Shown here piece by piece: positions 14,744-22,467 of a stretch of 64,000 nt of DNA. The stretch spans positions 1,550,001 to 1,614,000 of the forward strand of contig NZ_JAGF01000001.1 in NCBI RefSeq assembly GCF_000526515.1, read 5' to 3'. The stretch's first letter is position 1. Each line of letters opens with the position of its first letter. Both the position numbers and the translations under genes were made by a program. The notes beneath the pieces are model-generated. The model was given only the letters and a program-made list of their open reading frames with translations. It did no database searches and had not been told where the DNA came from. The stretch comes from Cellulomonas sp. KRMCY2. Its GTDB lineage: Bacteria; Actinomycetota; Actinomycetes; Actinomycetales; Cellulomonadaceae.

Positions 14744-16680
14744 CAGTACCTGTCCCGTCGGTCGAGCTCGAGCTCGTCGCGGAGGGCGTTCTCCGTGGCG
14801 GCGTCGTCGTGGTCGGGGTCGAGCTGGGTCGGTGTGCTCGGGTCGTCGTCGTGGTCGTACGGAAGGCCGACCGCAACGCGCTCCCGGTTGTTGACCCCGG
14901 GGTTGTCCGTGCCGGTGTAGACCCCCTCGGCGAGGGTGTCGTGCGAGTAGTCCCACACGTGGGCCATCTCGTGGTAGAGCACCACGACGGGTGGCGTGGC
15001 GCCCCTGAGGGTGTCGAATCCCGGGTTGTACTGGATCTGGTGGGTCTGCGTCCCCCAGGCCGTGTCGCGGGATGCGAAGCCGTTGTCCTGATCCGCGAGC
15101 TCGATGATGCGCAGCCCGTCGCCGTCGGTGAACCACCCGTCCGAGTCCTCGTGCGCCTTGTCCAGCCCGGCGAGCATCTCCTGGCCCGTCGGCGAGGACC
15201 GGAGCATGTCGAGGTCCGCCTCGACGCGTGCCACGAAGTCCGGCGAGCCCTCGATCCGGATGAAGGAGCCGGCGTCGCTGATGTCGACGTACACCTCGTG
15301 CTCGGCCGTGCCGGAGTCCTCGGACTGGAGGTACGCCGTGTCGGAGCCGGTGCCGCCCTGAAGGGTGTCTCTGCCGTGGCCGCCGTACAGCACGTCCGTC
15401 CCCGAGCCGCCGTGCAGGGCGTCCGCGTCGCGACCACCGGAGACCACGTCGTCGTCGCGCCCGCTGATGACGGTGTCGTCGCCGCGGGCTCCCTCGAGGT
15501 AGTCCTCGCCGGCGCCACCGATGACGGTGTCGTCCCCGCCCATCCCGTACACGGTGTCGTCCCCGTCGCCGCCCGAGAGCCGGTCGCGTCCGTCGCCACC
15601 GTCGACGTAGTCATGGCCGGTGCCACCGACGACGACGTCGTCGCCCGCCCCCGCGTACAGGTCGTCCTCAGGTCCGGAGCCGCCGTAGATCCGGTCGTCG
15701 CCTCCGAGGCCCCAGACCTGGTCCGAGCCCGCCCCGGCCGAGACCCGGTCGTTGCCGTCGCCGCCGGAGACCCAGTCGTCGCCCGCTCCCGTGAGGATCG
15801 TCAGACGCACCGATGTGCCAGGTTCCACCGTCACCGTGTCGCTCCCCGAGCCGGTGCGGATCACGACCGGCCGCCCTGCGGGGAAGGTCAGGGTCCGTCC
15901 GTTCACGGTCACGATCTGGGCACCGGTGTCCGGGTCCACCCGCACCTGCACGTCGTCGGCCCCGGACCCCGTGCTGACGACGATCCGCTCACCGTCGTCG
16001 ATCCACGTGAGCCGTGTGCTCTCGGCAGGCGGGGTCCACGTCGTTGCCGTGCCCTCGGCAGCGGTGTTCCACCGGCGCGCGACGCCGTCGAGCGCCACCC
16101 GGGCAGCCGACATCTCGCGCGCAGCAGCCGCCAGTGCGTCATCGAGGTCCGCGCGGATCTCGCGTGCACCGGCGACCAGCGCCCGCACCCGCGCGATCTG
16201 CGCGTCGCTCTGCGGGTGGACCCAGACGATCGGACCGAGCACCACCGTGTGGACCGCTGCCCGGAGGTTGCCGAGCGACGCCGAGAGGGACGCCTGCGCG
16301 GTGCCGAGTGCGCCGGCCGCGGCGTGCAGCGCGTCCCGTGCCGTCCGGCCGGCGGCCGCGGCGTCGTCCACGGAGCTGCTCACCGCCGCGCGGTGCGCGT
16401 GGTAGCCGTCGGCCGCGGACCCGGACCAGGCGTCGCCGCGCAGCGGGAGCGCGACATCGTCGATGCTGTCGCGTGCCGTCACGACGGTCTCGGCGAGGGT
16501 GGCCCACGCATCGGCGGCCGCGCGAACCCGGTTGGGCGCAGCTCCGAGGTACCAGAGGTTGGGCAGGACGAGCGTGGGCCACACGCGCGGGGGCTGGACG
16601 GGCGTTGCCGGCGGTGCCGTGGGCGTCGGCGTCGGGCGGGCGGTGGGCGACGGCGCCGGACGGGGTGTGGGCGTCGTCAT
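14743..16680 (-). CDS. Putative type VII-secreted toxin: WXG-like N-terminus, RTX repeats, M91 metalloprotease
   Basis: A 645-residue protein. Residues 1-35 are Pro/Thr-rich. Residues about 50-210 are helical, with a W-S-G turn at 85-87 (GDAWSGSAADGYHAHR), like WXG100/ESX substrates. Residues about 296-450 carry some ten RTX nonapeptides of the GGxGxDxxx type ('GGDGNDRVSAGAGSDQVWGL'), a calcium-binding beta-roll. Residues about 480-600 hold a zinc protease core, HEMAHVWDY (H570, E571, H574), followed by 'NNRERVAVGLPYDHDDDP', as in the M91/NleD family. There is no Sec signal. It overlaps the upstream EspC-like gene by ATGA. Although the frame is open further upstream, ATG 16680 is the only start consistent with that overlap and the domain layout. 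Confidence 0.85.
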   Translation of the reverse strand: MTTPTPRPAPSPTARPTPTPTAPPATPVQPPRVWPTLVLPNLWYLGAAPNRVRAAADAWATLAETVVTARDSIDDVALPLRGDAWSGSAADGYHAHRAAVSSSVDDAAAAGRTARDALHAAAGALGTAQASLSASLGNLRAAVHTVVLGPIVWVHPQSDAQIARVRALVAGAREIRADLDDALAAAAREMSAARVALDGVARRWNTAAEGTATTWTPPAESTRLTWIDDGERIVVSTGSGADDVQVRVDPDTGAQIVTVNGRTLTFPAGRPVVIRTGSGSDTVTVEPGTSVRLTILTGAGDDWVSGGDGNDRVSAGAGSDQVWGLGGDDRIYGGSGPEDDLYAGAGDDVVVGGTGHDYVDGGDGRDRLSGGDGDDTVYGMGGDDTVIGGAGEDYLEGARGDDTVISGRDDDVVSGGRDADALHGGSGTDVLYGGHGRDTLQGGTGSDTAYLQSEDSGTAEHEVYVDISDAGSFIRIEGSPDFVARVEADLDMLRSSPTGQEMLAGLDKAHEDSDGWFTDGDGLRIIELADQDNGFASRDTAWGTQTHQIQYNPGFDTLRGATPPVVVLYHEMAHVWDYSHDTLAEGVYTGTDNPGVNNRERVAVGLPYDHDDDPSTPTQLDPDHDDAATENALRDELELDRRDRY

Positions 16681-17018
16681 CAGCGCGCCTCCATCCGCGG
16701 GCCCCTGAGTCGCGCAGCCTCGTCGAGGTCCGTCTCCCGGTAGGCGATGGCTGCCTGCAGCAGGCTGTCCGCGTCCAGCTCCCAGACCTCGGCGATCGCG
16801 CCGACGGCGCCGTCGGCGGCCTCGCTCGCGCCGGACGCGGCACCGTGCAGCAGTGCCCCGGACGAGGTCGGCCCGACGTCGCCCGGCGAGAGCTGCACGG
16901 CGGACAGCATGCGGGTGATGGCGTCGGTGATCGTGTCGACCGCGGCCATCGTCCGGCCGGCCAGGTGCGTGAGCGCTTCGGGATCGGCGTCGAATGCGGC
17001 GGTGGTCACGCGCTGCAT
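16680..17018 (-). CDS. EspC-like type VII secretion substrate/partner
   Basis: A 112-residue helical protein: 'FDADPEALTHLAGRTMAAVD', 'LSPGDVGPTSSGALLHGAAS', 'AIAEVWELDADSLLQAAIAY'. The 'D.eaL..lA' opening and two long helices match the EspC/DUF2580 family of ESX-associated proteins. It is the first gene of a three-gene minus-strand unit and overlaps the toxin-like gene by 4 bp. It probably forms a heterodimer or acts as a secretion partner for it. The start is ATG 17018 or GTG 17009. No EccC ATPase or other T7SS machinery is in this window. Confidence 0.75.
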   Translation of the reverse strand: MQRVTTAAFDADPEALTHLAGRTMAAVDTITDAITRMLSAVQLSPGDVGPTSSGALLHGAASGASEAADGAVGAIAEVWELDADSLLQAAIAYRETDLDEAARLRGPRMEAR

Positions 17019-17190
17019 CGTAGGTGCGACCTGCCACGGAGGTGGGGCGTTTCGGACCTGGGAGCCGTCGACGGCGAGGATCGGTAGGCTTTCGTCGGCG
17101 TGGCCCCCGGACTCCCCATGGTTGAGGCGCGACATCGCGAGAAGGCGGCTTGTGGAGACACCTCCGAGGAGCAGGGACGGCAGCGAACAT

Positions 17191-17838
17191 GTGACCGACG
17201 AGCGGTTCAACACCGTCTCGCACCTGTTCGCCGCCTGCTTCGCTCTGGTCGGCGCTGCCCTGCTCATCTCGCAGGCGGGCGTGCAGGCGGACCCGTGGAA
17301 GATCGTCGGGTTCAGCATCTACGGTCTCTCCGTCGTGACGCTGTTCGTCGCCAGCACCCTGCACCACGGCCTTGATCACAGCCCGCGGGTGAACGAGGTG
17401 CTGCGCACCCTCGACTACGACTCGGTGTTCTTCCTGATCGCGGGCTCTGTGACGCCGCTGGTGCTCGTGCTCTTCCGCGCCACCTACGGCTGGACGGTGC
17501 TGGGTGCCGTGTGGGTCATCGCCACGCTGGGGATCGTGCTGCGCTCGATGGTGCGTCAGCTGCCGAAGTACGTCACGAACACCCTCTACATCGCGCTGGG
17601 CTGGGTCCCTGTGCTGCTGGTCGGCGCGGGCGGCTCGCTGCCCGCCGGGGCGTACGCGCTGATGGCGGTGGGAGGCCTGGTCTACAGCGCCGGCTTCGTG
17701 ATCTTCGTGATCGAGAAGCCGAACCCGTGGCCCGGGGTGCTCGGCTTCCACGAGATCTGGCACCTGATGGTGGTCGTCGCAGCACTGCTGCACTACCTGC
17801 TCATGTATCTCTACGTGCTGCCGGCGCCTCGCGGCTGA
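17191..17838 (+). CDS. trhA: PAQR family membrane protein (hemolysin III / TrhA)
   Basis: A 215-residue protein with seven predicted transmembrane helices. Signature residues are present: the first helix 'RFNTVSHLFAACFALVGAAL' (S-H), 'VASTLHHGLDH' (S...H), 'LDYDSVFFLIAGSVTPLVLV' (D) and the C-terminal 'GFHEIWHLMVVVAALLHY' (HxxxH). These conserved Ser/Asp/His positions are the probable zinc ligands of PAQR proteins. The bacterial branch is linked to membrane-fluidity homeostasis. GTG 17191 is chosen because the family begins 'E-R-F-N...H'. A TAGGCT box at 17085-17090 gives a leader of roughly 95 nt. Confidence 0.88.
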   Translation: MTDERFNTVSHLFAACFALVGAALLISQAGVQADPWKIVGFSIYGLSVVTLFVASTLHHGLDHSPRVNEVLRTLDYDSVFFLIAGSVTPLVLVLFRATYGWTVLGAVWVIATLGIVLRSMVRQLPKYVTNTLYIALGWVPVLLVGAGGSLPAGAYALMAVGGLVYSAGFVIFVIEKPNPWPGVLGFHEIWHLMVVVAALLHYLLMYLYVLPAPRG

Positions 17839-17869
17839 CCGCGTCGAGCGGAGACCGAGGTGGCCGGCG

Positions 17870-18904
17870 TCACGGCCCCGGCGGAGGTGCGGTGCTCGCA
17901 CGCACCACAAGATCAGTCGGGACGAGCACCCGGTCACGGACGACCTCGGTCCCGTGGCGCACCTGCCCGAGGACCAGCCGGACCAGCTCGACACCGATCT
18001 GGTCGAAGTCCTGCGCGACGGTCGTCAGCGGCGGGGACGAGAACTCGCTCAGCGCGATCCCGTCGAAGCCGACGACGGAGATGTCCTGCGGCACGCGTAG
18101 ACCGGCCTCGTGCAGGGCACGCAACAACCCGAACGACATGTCGTCGTTCGCGCTGAAGACGGCGGTGATCGACCGGTCCAACGCGATCTGACGACCCACG
18201 AGATAGCCCGACCCGGCCGACCAGTCACCACGCCAGAGCTTCGGTGGCCGGACGCCCGCGTCCTCGAGGCAGCGCTGCCACGATGCGGTGCGGACGCTGG
18301 CGGGCCAGGAGCCTTCGGGCCCGGCCAGGTGGTGCACGGTGCGGTGCCCGAGGTCCAGCAGGTGCTGGGTCGCATCCCGACTTCCTTGGACCTGATCGGC
18401 GACGACGCTGGGGTAGTGCCCGCTGAATCGCGAGTCGGAGACCGCGACGGGCATGCCGTGGGGCAGCGCCAGAGACTCGGCAGTGGCCCGCTCGGCCCGG
18501 ATGATGACGAGGCCATCGATCGCCTGATGCGGCAGACGGTGCGCCGCCGGCTCCCAGCCCTCGGTCGCGGGATTCCGCACGGTGAGCAGGGTCACCGCAT
18601 AGTCCTCGGCCTCTGCGGCTCGCACCACGGCCTCCGTGGTCAGGGCCTCGCCCGTCCGGCCGAACCGGTGCGCGACGACTCCGATCGCGCCGTACTTCCC
18701 GTTGCGCAGCGCGCGAGCGGCGCCGTTGGGTGTGTAGCCCAGCTGCTGCATCGCCTGTTGCACGCGCTCACGAGTCGCCGGGCGGACGACATCGGTTCCC
18801 GTCGACACCCGCGACACCGTCTGCGCCGAGACTCCCGCGAGCTTGGCGACGTCTTCGATCGATGGGCCGGTCTTTCTCCGGCCCCGGCCAGTCATGGCGG
18901 CCAT
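17870..18904 (-). CDS. LacI family transcriptional regulator
   Basis: A 344-residue repressor. The N-terminal LacI HTH is 'IEDVAKLAGVSAQTVSRVST' with the hinge 'YTPNGAARALRNGKYGAIGV'. The periplasmic-binding-protein-like sensor domain follows, including 'VFSANDDMSFGLLRALHEAG' and 'DISVVGFDGIALSEFSSPPL'. It is divergent from the ABC importer/beta-galactosidase operon and the palindrome at 19028-19043, so it is the probable repressor, with a galactoside-derived inducer. ATG 18904 is preferred over 18913 because a TAGGAT -10 box lies seven bases before it; ATG 18895 is also possible. Confidence 0.88.
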   Translation of the reverse strand: MAAMTGRGRRKTGPSIEDVAKLAGVSAQTVSRVSTGTDVVRPATRERVQQAMQQLGYTPNGAARALRNGKYGAIGVVAHRFGRTGEALTTEAVVRAAEAEDYAVTLLTVRNPATEGWEPAAHRLPHQAIDGLVIIRAERATAESLALPHGMPVAVSDSRFSGHYPSVVADQVQGSRDATQHLLDLGHRTVHHLAGPEGSWPASVRTASWQRCLEDAGVRPPKLWRGDWSAGSGYLVGRQIALDRSITAVFSANDDMSFGLLRALHEAGLRVPQDISVVGFDGIALSEFSSPPLTTVAQDFDQIGVELVRLVLGQVRHGTEVVRDRVLVPTDLVVRASTAPPPGP

Positions 18905-18911
18905 GCCCGGC

Positions 18912-18917
18912 ATCCTA
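18912..18917 (-). promoter_or_regulatory. -10 element for the LacI gene
   Basis: Coding-strand TAGGAT is followed by seven bases and then the ATG at 18904. This is a leaderless-type arrangement that helps choose among three clustered ATG codons. Confidence 0.45.
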
Positions 18918-19027
18918 CTGGCGCGATGGTGACGTCATCGACCCGCAGGCCGAGGATGCCTCCGGGCGCCGCTGACCGTTACGGGATCGTGACCAGCGGG
19001 CCTAGCACCGTCACTGGAGCGCGCCCT

Positions 19028-19043
19028 ATGTTTACCTAAACAT
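19028..19043. promoter_or_regulatory. Palindromic LacI-type operator
   Basis: ATGTTTA-CC-TAAACAT has perfect 7-bp half-sites and a 2-bp centre, the geometry of LacI-family operators. It is AT-rich in a GC-rich background. It overlaps a likely -10 (TATGTT, 19027-19032) of the beta-galactoside operon. The first gene starts 213 bp downstream, so the transcript has a long leader. Confidence 0.75.
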
Positions 19044-19256
19044 TTGTTGGCTCAGAGAGGAGCGCAACACGACGACACGTCGTCGCCTTCGGTGCTGGAC
19101 CCGCCCGGGAGTGTCGCCACACCAGGCCGTCCCGGGGTACAGCACCAGCGCGCGAGGTCGGGCCCAGATGTGGGCGACAGGTACGTCAAGGAACAGGTAG
19201 GCCCGGGGCACGGCCAACGCCGGCCCCGGCCCGGCAGCGACAAGAAGGATGCTCAG
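19044..19256 (+). other. Long structured 5' leader of the galactoside operon
   Basis: About 213 nt between the probable transcription start and the lipoprotein gene. It contains CGACGACACGTCGTCG (self-complementary) and a longer pairing of GGTGCTG with CAGCACC enclosing about 40 nt. No riboswitch class is recognised. An AAGAAGGA ribosome site stands at the end. Confidence 0.4.
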
Positions 19257-20582
19257 ATGGACACGTTCCGGAAGTCGGTTTCGGTAGCGACAGTCATGGC
19301 GCTGTCCCTTGCTCTCGCGGCCTGCGGCGGCGGGGAAGAGCCCGCCGGCGGTGACGAGGCCACCGGCGGTGGCGAGGCCACCGGCGGTGGCGGCACCACG
19401 CTCACGGTCTGGGCCTGGGACCCGGCCTTCAACATCTACTCGCTCCAAGAGGCCGAGAAGATCTACCAGCAGGACCACCCGGACTTCACGCTCGAGATCG
19501 TCGAGACCCCGTGGGACGACCTGCAGACCAAGCTCACCACGCTCGCGCAGTCGCAGGAGCTGGACCAGCTCCCGGACATCTTCCTCATGCAGAACAACGC
19601 CTACCAGAAGAACGTCATCAACTACCCGGACCTGTTCACCGACTACTCCGAGTCGGGCATCGACTTCAGCGAGTTCCCCGAGTCCGTCGTGGCGTACTCG
19701 ACGGTCGACGGTGTGAACTACGGCCTGCCCTTCGACAACGGGACCGCGATCTCGGCCCTGCGGACCGACGTCCTGACGCAGGCCGGCTACACGGTCGACG
19801 ACTTCACCGACATCACGTGGAGCGAGTACATCACCATCGGCAAGGATGTCCTCGCCAAGACCGGCCAGCCGCTGCTGTCCGGCCAGGCCGGCTCGTCCGA
19901 CCTCATCATGATGATGCTGCAGAGTGCCGGTGCGAGCCTCTTCGACGACGAGGGCAAGCCGACGATCACCGACAACGATGCGCTCCTCGCGGCCATCGCG
20001 ACCTACCAGGAGCTGGTCACCTCCGGTGTGCTGGTCGAGGTCAACTCGTGGGACGAGTACATCAACAGCCTCGTGAACTCCAACGTCGCCGGCACCATCA
20101 ACGGCGTATGGATCATCGGCTCGATCCAGTCGGCCGCCGACCAGTCGGGTCTGTGGGGAGTCACCAACCTGCCGAAGCTCGACGACGTCGACGGTGCGAC
20201 CAACTACTCGGCCAACGGTGGCTCGTCCTGGGCGATCAGCTCCAGCGCTGACGCCGAGCTCGCGGCCGACTTCCTGGGTGCCACCTTCGCGGGTTCCACC
20301 GAGTTCTACGACACGATCCTGCCGTCGGCCGGTGCCCTGGCGAACTGGACCCCCGCAGGTGAGAGCGACGTCTACGCCGAGCCGCAGGAGTTCTTCGGCG
20401 GCGACGCGATCTTCTCCAAGGTCGTGGACTTCTCGACCCAGGTGCCGAGCAACAACACCGGCGCCTACTACTACGAGGGTCGCGACGCCGTCAGCGTCGC
20501 GATCACGAGCATCATGAACGGGGCCGACCCCGCCACCGCGCTCGAGGAGGCGCAGGGCACGGTCGAGTTCGCGATGCAGTGA
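19257..20582 (+). CDS. ABC transporter sugar-binding lipoprotein
   Basis: A 441-residue extracellular solute-binding protein of family 1 (MalE-like). The lipoprotein signal is 'FRKSVSVATVMALSLALAAC' with the lipid-modified Cys at residue 23, then a Gly/Glu-rich linker. The mature domain has 'LTVWAWDPAFNIYSLQEAEK', 'NYGLPFDNGTAISALRTDVL' and 'NYSANGGSSWAISSSADAEL', typical of sugar-binding folds. It is the first gene of the importer/beta-galactosidase operon, so the ligand is probably a beta-galactoside or galacto-oligosaccharide (inference). ATG 19257 follows AAGAAGGA and begins the signal peptide. Confidence 0.9.
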   Translation: MDTFRKSVSVATVMALSLALAACGGGEEPAGGDEATGGGEATGGGGTTLTVWAWDPAFNIYSLQEAEKIYQQDHPDFTLEIVETPWDDLQTKLTTLAQSQELDQLPDIFLMQNNAYQKNVINYPDLFTDYSESGIDFSEFPESVVAYSTVDGVNYGLPFDNGTAISALRTDVLTQAGYTVDDFTDITWSEYITIGKDVLAKTGQPLLSGQAGSSDLIMMMLQSAGASLFDDEGKPTITDNDALLAAIATYQELVTSGVLVEVNSWDEYINSLVNSNVAGTINGVWIIGSIQSAADQSGLWGVTNLPKLDDVDGATNYSANGGSSWAISSSADAELAADFLGATFAGSTEFYDTILPSAGALANWTPAGESDVYAEPQEFFGGDAIFSKVVDFSTQVPSNNTGAYYYEGRDAVSVAITSIMNGADPATALEEAQGTVEFAMQ

Positions 20583-20669
20583 TCCCCGGACCGGGCGCGG
20601 TGAGGCACACCGCCGCCGCGCCCGGTGCCCGGCGCCCGCTCGTTCTCCCGCGCAGAAGGTGAGTTCGCC

Positions 20670-21665
20670 GTGTCACATCCGGCCGCGCCGACCGGGGAAG
20701 CCGCTCGATCGGCTCCCTCGCCGCTCACGAAGGTCACGGGCCCGTTCTCCCGCTCCGCCCGGCCTCCCGGCTCCTCCGGCCCGAGGTTCCGGCTCGAGCA
20801 GCGTCGCAGCCTGACCGGCTGGACGTTCCTGCTCCCCGCCTCGCTGCTCATCCTGTGGTTGAACTTCTGGCCGATGATCCAGGCGTTCATCCTCTCCATG
20901 CAGACCGGACGCGGGACTCAGCTCGACTTCGCCGAGCCGCTGTGGTCCAACTACACGCGCCTGTTCGACGACGAGATCTTCAAGCTCACCCTGCAGACCA
21001 CGTTCTTCTACCTCATCATCCAGGTCCCGATCATGCTCGGCCTGGCGCTGGTCCTGGCGAACCTCCTCAACGACCGGAACCTGCGGTTCAAGGGGCTGTG
21101 GCGGACGGCGATCTTCCTGCCGAGCGCGGTGGGCCTGGTCTCCTACGCGCTGGTCTTCCGCACGATGTTCGCCAACGACGGGCTGGTCAACGACCTCCTG
21201 CTCGGGATGGGCTTCATCGACGACCCGGTCAACTGGCTCGGCCAGACCGGCACCGCGCGGCTGGTCATCGTCCTCGGCCTGCTGTGGCGGTGGACCGGCT
21301 ACAACATGATCTTCTACCTCGCCGCGATGCAGAGCATCGACCCCTCGACGATCGAGGCGGCGCGGATCGACGGCGCGGGCTCGTTCAAGACGTTCTGGTA
21401 CGTCACGGTGCCCCAGCTCAAGCCGATCATCCTGCTGACCGCGATCATGTCGACGAACGGGACGCTCCAGCTCTTCGACGAGTCGTTCAACCTGACCGCC
21501 GGTGGGCCGGCCAACACCTCGATGACCATCTCGCACTACCTGTACATGGTGTCGTTCCGGAACAGCCCGAACTTCGGGTACGCCGCGGCGATCTCCTACG
21601 TGATCCTCATCATCGTCGCCATCCTGGCCGCGATCCAGCTCAAGGTGGGTGACAAGCGTGACTAG
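20670..21665 (+). CDS. Sugar ABC transporter permease (MalF type)
   Basis: A 331-residue inner-membrane permease with six core helices. The cytoplasmic EAA loop that docks the ATPase is 'EAARIDGAGSFKTFWYVTVP' near residue 227. The first ~45 residues are a polar N-terminal extension. GTG 20670 (VSHPAAPTGEAA) is chosen because AGAAGG precedes it; an in-frame start at 20625 lacks a good ribosome site. It is 87 bp after the binding protein and overlaps the next permease gene by a few bases. No ATPase gene is in this locus, so a shared MsiK-like ATPase elsewhere is expected. Confidence 0.9.
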   Translation: MSHPAAPTGEAARSAPSPLTKVTGPFSRSARPPGSSGPRFRLEQRRSLTGWTFLLPASLLILWLNFWPMIQAFILSMQTGRGTQLDFAEPLWSNYTRLFDDEIFKLTLQTTFFYLIIQVPIMLGLALVLANLLNDRNLRFKGLWRTAIFLPSAVGLVSYALVFRTMFANDGLVNDLLLGMGFIDDPVNWLGQTGTARLVIVLGLLWRWTGYNMIFYLAAMQSIDPSTIEAARIDGAGSFKTFWYVTVPQLKPIILLTAIMSTNGTLQLFDESFNLTAGGPANTSMTISHYLYMVSFRNSPNFGYAAAISYVILIIVAILAAIQLKVGDKRD

Positions 21666-22467
21666 GCGGTGGCGCCGGCTTCCCGGCTACGTGTTCCTGT
21701 CCCTCGCCGCCCTGGCGTCGATGTTCCCGCTGTACTTCATGGTGGTGTCCGCGACCAACACCAGCCAGGAGGTGCTGGGCTCGAAGCTGATGCCCGGCAC
21801 CCACCTGCTGGAGAACTTCGAGGCCCTGGCGACCTCGCAGCCGCTCGGCTCGGCGTTGTGGTACTCGGCCGTCAATGCGGTGGGCACCACGGTCCTCGCC
21901 CTGGCCATCACGTCGATCGCCGGGTACGCGTTCGAGGTCTACCACACCAGGGCCAAGGACTGGCTGATGGGTCTGCTGCTTCTGGCGATCATGATCCCGT
22001 TCGCGGCGACGATGATCCCGCTGTTCCAGATGTTCGCCGACCTCGGCCTGGTGAACTCCTCGTACGCGGTCATCCTGCCGGCGGTCTCGACGCCGTTCCT
22101 CATCCTGCTGTTCCGCCAGGCGTCGCGGTCCTTCCCGCACGAGATCCTCGAGGCCGCCCGGATCGACGGGCTGCGCGAGCTGGCGATCTTCCTGCGCATC
22201 TACCTGCCCACCAACCGGTCGACGGTGGCCGCGGCCGCCGTGATCACCTTCATGGCTGCATGGAACAACTTCCTGTGGCCGAAGGTGATCCTGGTCGACA
22301 ACGCCTACCAGACCATGCCGATGCTGCTGTCGAACATCCGTGCCGGGTACGTCACCGACTACGGGATGCTCATGCTGGCCGTCCTCATCGCCTCGCTGCC
22401 CGCGATGGCGATCTTCCTGGTCCTGCAGCGCAGCTTCGCCGAGGGCATCACGGGAGCCATCAAGTGA
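21658..22467 (+). CDS. Sugar ABC transporter permease (MalG type)
   Basis: A 269-residue permease, second subunit of the importer. The EAA loop is 'EAARIDGLRELAIFLRIYLP' near residue 168, and the C-terminus 'QRSFAEGITGAIK' is the usual MalG-type ending. The GTG at 21658 overlaps the stop of the first permease (GTGACTAG). An alternative in-frame GTG lies at 21649. The gene ends in AAGTGA, overlapping the GTG of the beta-galactosidase by 4 bp, so the four genes form a tight operon. Confidence 0.9.
   Translation: MTRRWRRLPGYVFLSLAALASMFPLYFMVVSATNTSQEVLGSKLMPGTHLLENFEALATSQPLGSALWYSAVNAVGTTVLALAITSIAGYAFEVYHTRAKDWLMGLLLLAIMIPFAATMIPLFQMFADLGLVNSSYAVILPAVSTPFLILLFRQASRSFPHEILEAARIDGLRELAIFLRIYLPTNRSTVAAAAVITFMAAWNNFLWPKVILVDNAYQTMPMLLSNIRAGYVTDYGMLMLAVLIASLPAMAIFLVLQRSFAEGITGAIK

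Noticed and set aside
14743..17994. Extending the RTX/M91 protein far upstream to 17994
   Set aside because: The frame is open but runs antisense through the PAQR gene and across the EspC-like gene; ATG 16680 with the ATGA overlap is the natural start.
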